From Actinomycetota bacterium (GTDB lineage: Bacteria > Actinomycetota > Thermoleophilia > Gaiellales > Gaiellaceae), in the NCBI GenBank assembly GCA_003162235.1, contig PMMN01000015.1, positions 1-7,425 of the forward strand: DNA of 7,425 nucleotides. Direction: 5' to 3'. A program made the translations under genes and the position numbers. Under the pieces are notes generated by a model, which saw only the letters and a list, made by a program, of their open reading frames with translations, had not been told where the DNA came from and made no database searches. Positions within the stretch are counted from its first letter, which is position 1, and each line of letters begins with the position of its first letter. Shown piece by piece: positions 5,330 through 7,425 of this stretch.

Positions 5330-6301
5330 TCAGGGCTCGTGGACGTAAGCGCTGATCAGCACGTCCTCGCCCACCGTCTCGGCACTCAGGTGCGAAAGCT
5401 CGACGGGATTTGACAGATCCCCAAGGAATCGCAGGCCTGCGCCAGTGAGATGAGGCGTCATGAAGACGAGCAGCTTGTCCACCAGCCCGGCCTCGGCGAA
5501 GGCGGTGGCGAGCGTCGGCCCGCCTTCGAGCAGGAGCGACTGCACCCCTTCCCCGGCCAGCGCTTTCAGCTCCGCGGCGAGCGGACCCGAGCGGAGCTCG
5601 AGCTCCGACGCTTCGGGCAGCGGACCCTTGCCGAAAGCCAGGCGCCGAGGTTGACGCGCGGCCTCGACTTCTCGCGCATCGAGCCGGGGCGAATCGGCGA
5701 GCACGGTGCCCATCCCGACCGCAACGGCGCCGGAGGCGGCGCGGAGCTCGTGTACGAGCCGGCGCGAGGCTTCCCCGCTCAACCAGCGCGAGCCGGGCAG
5801 GGCGACGCGCCCGTCGAGCGTTACCGCGACCTTGTACGTGACGAAGGGGCGTGCGGCCGCGATCCAGGTGCGCCAGGCCTCGTTCTGCCGGCGAGCGCGG
5901 AAGGCGAGCTCGCCGCCGGCCAAGTCCACCCGGAGCCCGGCCTTGCGCAGGTGCTCGAGGCCACTCCCGGAAACACGGGGATTGGGATCGATCGCCCCGA
6001 CAACGACCCGCTCTACACCGGCCTCGACGATCGCCTCGCAGCAGGGGCCGGTGAGCCCGGTGAAGCAGCACGGCTCGAGCGTGACGACCACGGTCGCGCC
6101 GCGAGCGAGTTTCCCCGCCTGTCTGAGCGCGACGATCTCGGCATGCGGCCCGCCGGCGCGCTCGTGCCAGCCTTCACCGACAACCTCCGCGTCCCGCGTT
6201 ACGAGCGCTCCCACCACCGGGTTCGGCTGCGTCAGGCCGCGCCCCCGCTCGGCCAGCTCGAGCGCCCGCTCCAGCAGCTGCTCGTCACCTGTGCCCGTCA
6301 T
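5330..6301 (-). CDS. ribD: Bifunctional riboflavin deaminase/reductase RibD (compact, variant deaminase pocket)
   Basis: RibD deaminates the pyrimidine made by GTP cyclohydrolase II and then reduces its ribosyl side chain with NADPH. The N-terminal deaminase (about 5-145) has Asn27 in QPNPVVGA, His46, the zinc and proton-shuttle motif HAE (53-55), and the other zinc cysteines Cys78 and Cys87 at normal spacing. Between them the usual His and Lys/Arg of the PC-x-H-x-G-(K/R)-T motif are Phe80 and Leu83. The reductase (about 150-323) has RPFVTYKVAVTLDGRVA, GMGTVLADSPRL and SLLLEGGPTLA. At 323 residues it is shorter than the common 350-380, mainly between residues 216 and 254. The ATG at 6301 is preceded by AAGGAG (6305-6310) in the 14-base gap after rpe, so the two genes are probably co-transcribed. 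It is convergent with the VOC gene, which separates it from ribE. The family is certain; full deaminase activity is less so. Confidence 0.94.
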   Translation of the reverse strand: MTGTGDEQLLERALELAERGRGLTQPNPVVGALVTRDAEVVGEGWHERAGGPHAEIVALRQAGKLARGATVVVTLEPCCFTGLTGPCCEAIVEAGVERVVVGAIDPNPRVSGSGLEHLRKAGLRVDLAGGELAFRARRQNEAWRTWIAAARPFVTYKVAVTLDGRVALPGSRWLSGEASRRLVHELRAASGAVAVGMGTVLADSPRLDAREVEAARQPRRLAFGKGPLPEASELELRSGPLAAELKALAGEGVQSLLLEGGPTLATAFAEAGLVDKLLVFMTPHLTGAGLRFLGDLSNPVELSHLSAETVGEDVLISAYVHEP

Positions 6302-6315
6302 CGTCTCCTTCCCGT

Positions 6316-7002
6316 TCAGGCCAGCGCCGAGACCAGTCTGCGGTAGGCGCGCACTATGTCCTCACGGCCGAAGATGCTGGAGCCGGCGACGAAGAGGTTC
6401 GCGCCCGCCTCGAAGACCTGGCGGATGTTGTCAGGTCCGATGCCGCCGTCGACCTGAACGTGCATGTGCGCGGGCAGAAGCTCGCGAAGCTCGCGGATGC
6501 GATCGATCGCGTCGGGCATCAACTGCTGGCCCGAGTAGCCGGGGTTGATGCTCATACAGAGGACGAGATCGACGTCGGCGGCGATCGCCGCGGTGGCCGC
6601 TTTCGCCACCCTCGTCTCGGGGTTGAAGGCCAGCCCGACCTCGAGCCCGTACTCGCGCGCCTGCGCAACAACATCGCGCAAGCGGTCGCCGACAACCTCG
6701 TAGTGGACGGTTACGCTGTCTGCGCCCGCCTGGGCGAAAGCGGTGAAGTGGCGCTGCGGCTCGACGATCATCAGGTGGCAGTCGAGAATGCCGCCGGCCG
6801 CGTGCACGACCGGAGCGATCGACTGGAGCACGATCGGCCCCGTGGTGATCGGCGCCACGAACTGCCCATCACCGACGTCGAACTGGAAGATGCGCACTCC
6901 TCCCCGCAACAGCATCTCCAGCTGGTCGCCGAGACAGGAGAAATCGCCCGCGTAAATGGACGGCTCGATCTCGGCGGTGCGCACCCATTCCTCCCAGGGC
7001 AT
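6316..7002 (-). CDS. rpe: Ribulose-phosphate 3-epimerase, variant metal site
   Basis: A TIM-barrel enzyme of the pentose phosphate pathway that interconverts ribulose 5-phosphate and xylulose 5-phosphate; ribulose 5-phosphate is the RibB substrate. The 228-residue length is normal. Visible motifs are EPSIYAGDF (13-21), FDVGDGQFV (41-49) with catalytic-type Asp42, DCHLMIVEP (74-82) with His76, MSINPGYSGQ (150-159), VQVDGGI (182-188) with Asp185, and AGANLFVAGSSIFG. Of the four metal ligands known for the family (two His, two Asp), the first His is Gln40 here (codon CAG at 6885-6883), and the His of DGHFVPN is Gln47. The start is uncertain. The ATG at 7002 has no ribosome site, whereas the GTG at 6984 follows GGGAGG by about 5 bases and gives a typical N-terminus (RTAEIEPSI). 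It lies 24 bases downstream of the M32 peptidase gene and 14 upstream of ribD. Confidence 0.9.
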   Translation of the reverse strand: MPWEEWVRTAEIEPSIYAGDFSCLGDQLEMLLRGGVRIFQFDVGDGQFVAPITTGPIVLQSIAPVVHAAGGILDCHLMIVEPQRHFTAFAQAGADSVTVHYEVVGDRLRDVVAQAREYGLEVGLAFNPETRVAKAATAAIAADVDLVLCMSINPGYSGQQLMPDAIDRIRELRELLPAHMHVQVDGGIGPDNIRQVFEAGANLFVAGSSIFGREDIVRAYRRLVSALA

Positions 7003-7026
7003 GGGCTGGATCTTACGTCGGACGGG

Positions 7027-7425
7027 TCAGGAAACGAGCGCTTCGCCGTAGATCCCGGCCAACTTCGCCTTCAGATAGGCGATGAAGGGCTCGGAATCGA
7101 CCGGGCCGCCGAGGATGCGCTGCCGCAGCTCGGCGGGCGTGAACTTGCGCCCGTGCCGATGCAGGTTCTCCCGCAGCCATTCCCGCAAGGCGCCGAACTC
7201 GCCGTCGCGGATCTGATCGGGCAGCTCGGGCAACTCGGCGCCGAGGCGCTGCCAGAGCTGCGCCGCGGTCAAGTGACCGAGCGAGTAGGTGGGGAAGTAG
7301 CCGAGCGACCCATGCGACCAGTGCACGTCCTGGAGCACGCCCAGCCGGTCCTCGGGCACCTCGATGCCAAGGTAGTCGTGTATGAGCCGGTTCCAGGCCT
7401 GAGGCAGCTCGGCCAGCGGCAGGCT
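7027..7425 (-). CDS. M32-family carboxypeptidase (partial, C-terminal 132 residues)
   Basis: The frame is open from the right edge to the TGA at 7029-7027, so the gene enters the window already under way. Its C-terminal part carries AWNRLIHDYLGIE and the conserved M32 stretch GVLQDVHWSHGSLGYFPTYS, followed by a helical tail (LREWLRENLHRHGRKFTPAE and ILGGPVDSEPFIAYL). M32 enzymes, such as Thermus carboxypeptidase Taq, are cytosolic metal-dependent carboxypeptidases that remove C-terminal residues. The HEXXH metal motif lies outside the window and cannot be checked. It is upstream of and co-directional with rpe and may share its transcript; no functional link to riboflavin is evident. Confidence 0.9.
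   Translation of the reverse strand, partial: SLPLAELPQAWNRLIHDYLGIEVPEDRLGVLQDVHWSHGSLGYFPTYSLGHLTAAQLWQRLGAELPELPDQIRDGEFGALREWLRENLHRHGRKFTPAELRQRILGGPVDSEPFIAYLKAKLAGIYGEALVS

Noticed and set aside
5450..6548. Long plus-strand and second minus-strand frames over ribD and rpe
   Set aside because: They overlap well-supported RibD and Rpe frames throughout and show the low-complexity Arg/Ala/Pro composition of shadow frames.
1..7425. CRISPR arrays, tRNA or rRNA genes, insertion sequences
   Set aside because: No regularly spaced repeats, no tRNA-like cloverleaf and no transposase or integrase frame were seen on either strand.

Overview
The window is GC-rich, bacterial and gene-dense. It is mostly a riboflavin (vitamin B2) biosynthesis locus. 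GC-biased codon use, GTG starts with strong GGAGG ribosome sites, and the order rpe-ribD / ribE-ribBA-ribH suggest Actinomycetota. The protein style recalls Thermoleophilia/Solirubrobacterales, but that placement is inferred from memory, not from a search.

Layout, read along the minus strand from the right edge. The 3' end of an M32 carboxypeptidase gene (7027-7425, partial) is followed after short gaps by rpe (ribulose-phosphate 3-epimerase) and ribD (bifunctional deaminase/reductase). Next comes a block of opposite (plus) orientation: an XRE-type HTH regulator with a long TPR domain (3309-4643) and a small VOC/glyoxalase-fold protein (about 4686-5150). The minus-strand block then resumes with ribE, ribBA and ribH, which overlap each other by 4 bases (ATGA and GTGA) and are clearly one operon. 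A SAM-dependent methyltransferase gene (1-244, partial) runs off the left edge.

How the genes work together. RibA (GTP cyclohydrolase II) and RibD make the pyrimidine precursor from GTP. RibB makes 3,4-dihydroxy-2-butanone 4-phosphate from ribulose 5-phosphate, the metabolite that Rpe interconverts with xylulose 5-phosphate. RibH joins the two branches into 6,7-dimethyl-8-ribityllumazine, and RibE dismutates that to riboflavin. The only pathway step with no candidate here is the pyrimidine phosphatase.

Points of interest. The regulator/VOC pair splits a riboflavin cluster that would otherwise be collinear. The 367-base divergent spacer between ribE and the regulator holds two well-formed palindromic operator candidates. 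One is a 29-bp near-perfect dyad built from two GTGTC-N4-GACAC units in front of the regulator. The other is a 14-bp perfect palindrome overlapping the best ribE promoter. I see no FMN riboswitch. Three enzymes carry non-consensus residues at normally conserved active-site histidines: Rpe Gln40, RibD Phe80 with Leu83, and RibBA Gln153. RibH carries a roughly 100-residue Pro/Ala/Glu-rich N-terminal extension. I see no clear evidence of a wholly new system. The most novel candidates are the inserted regulator module with its operator and the tailed lumazine synthase.
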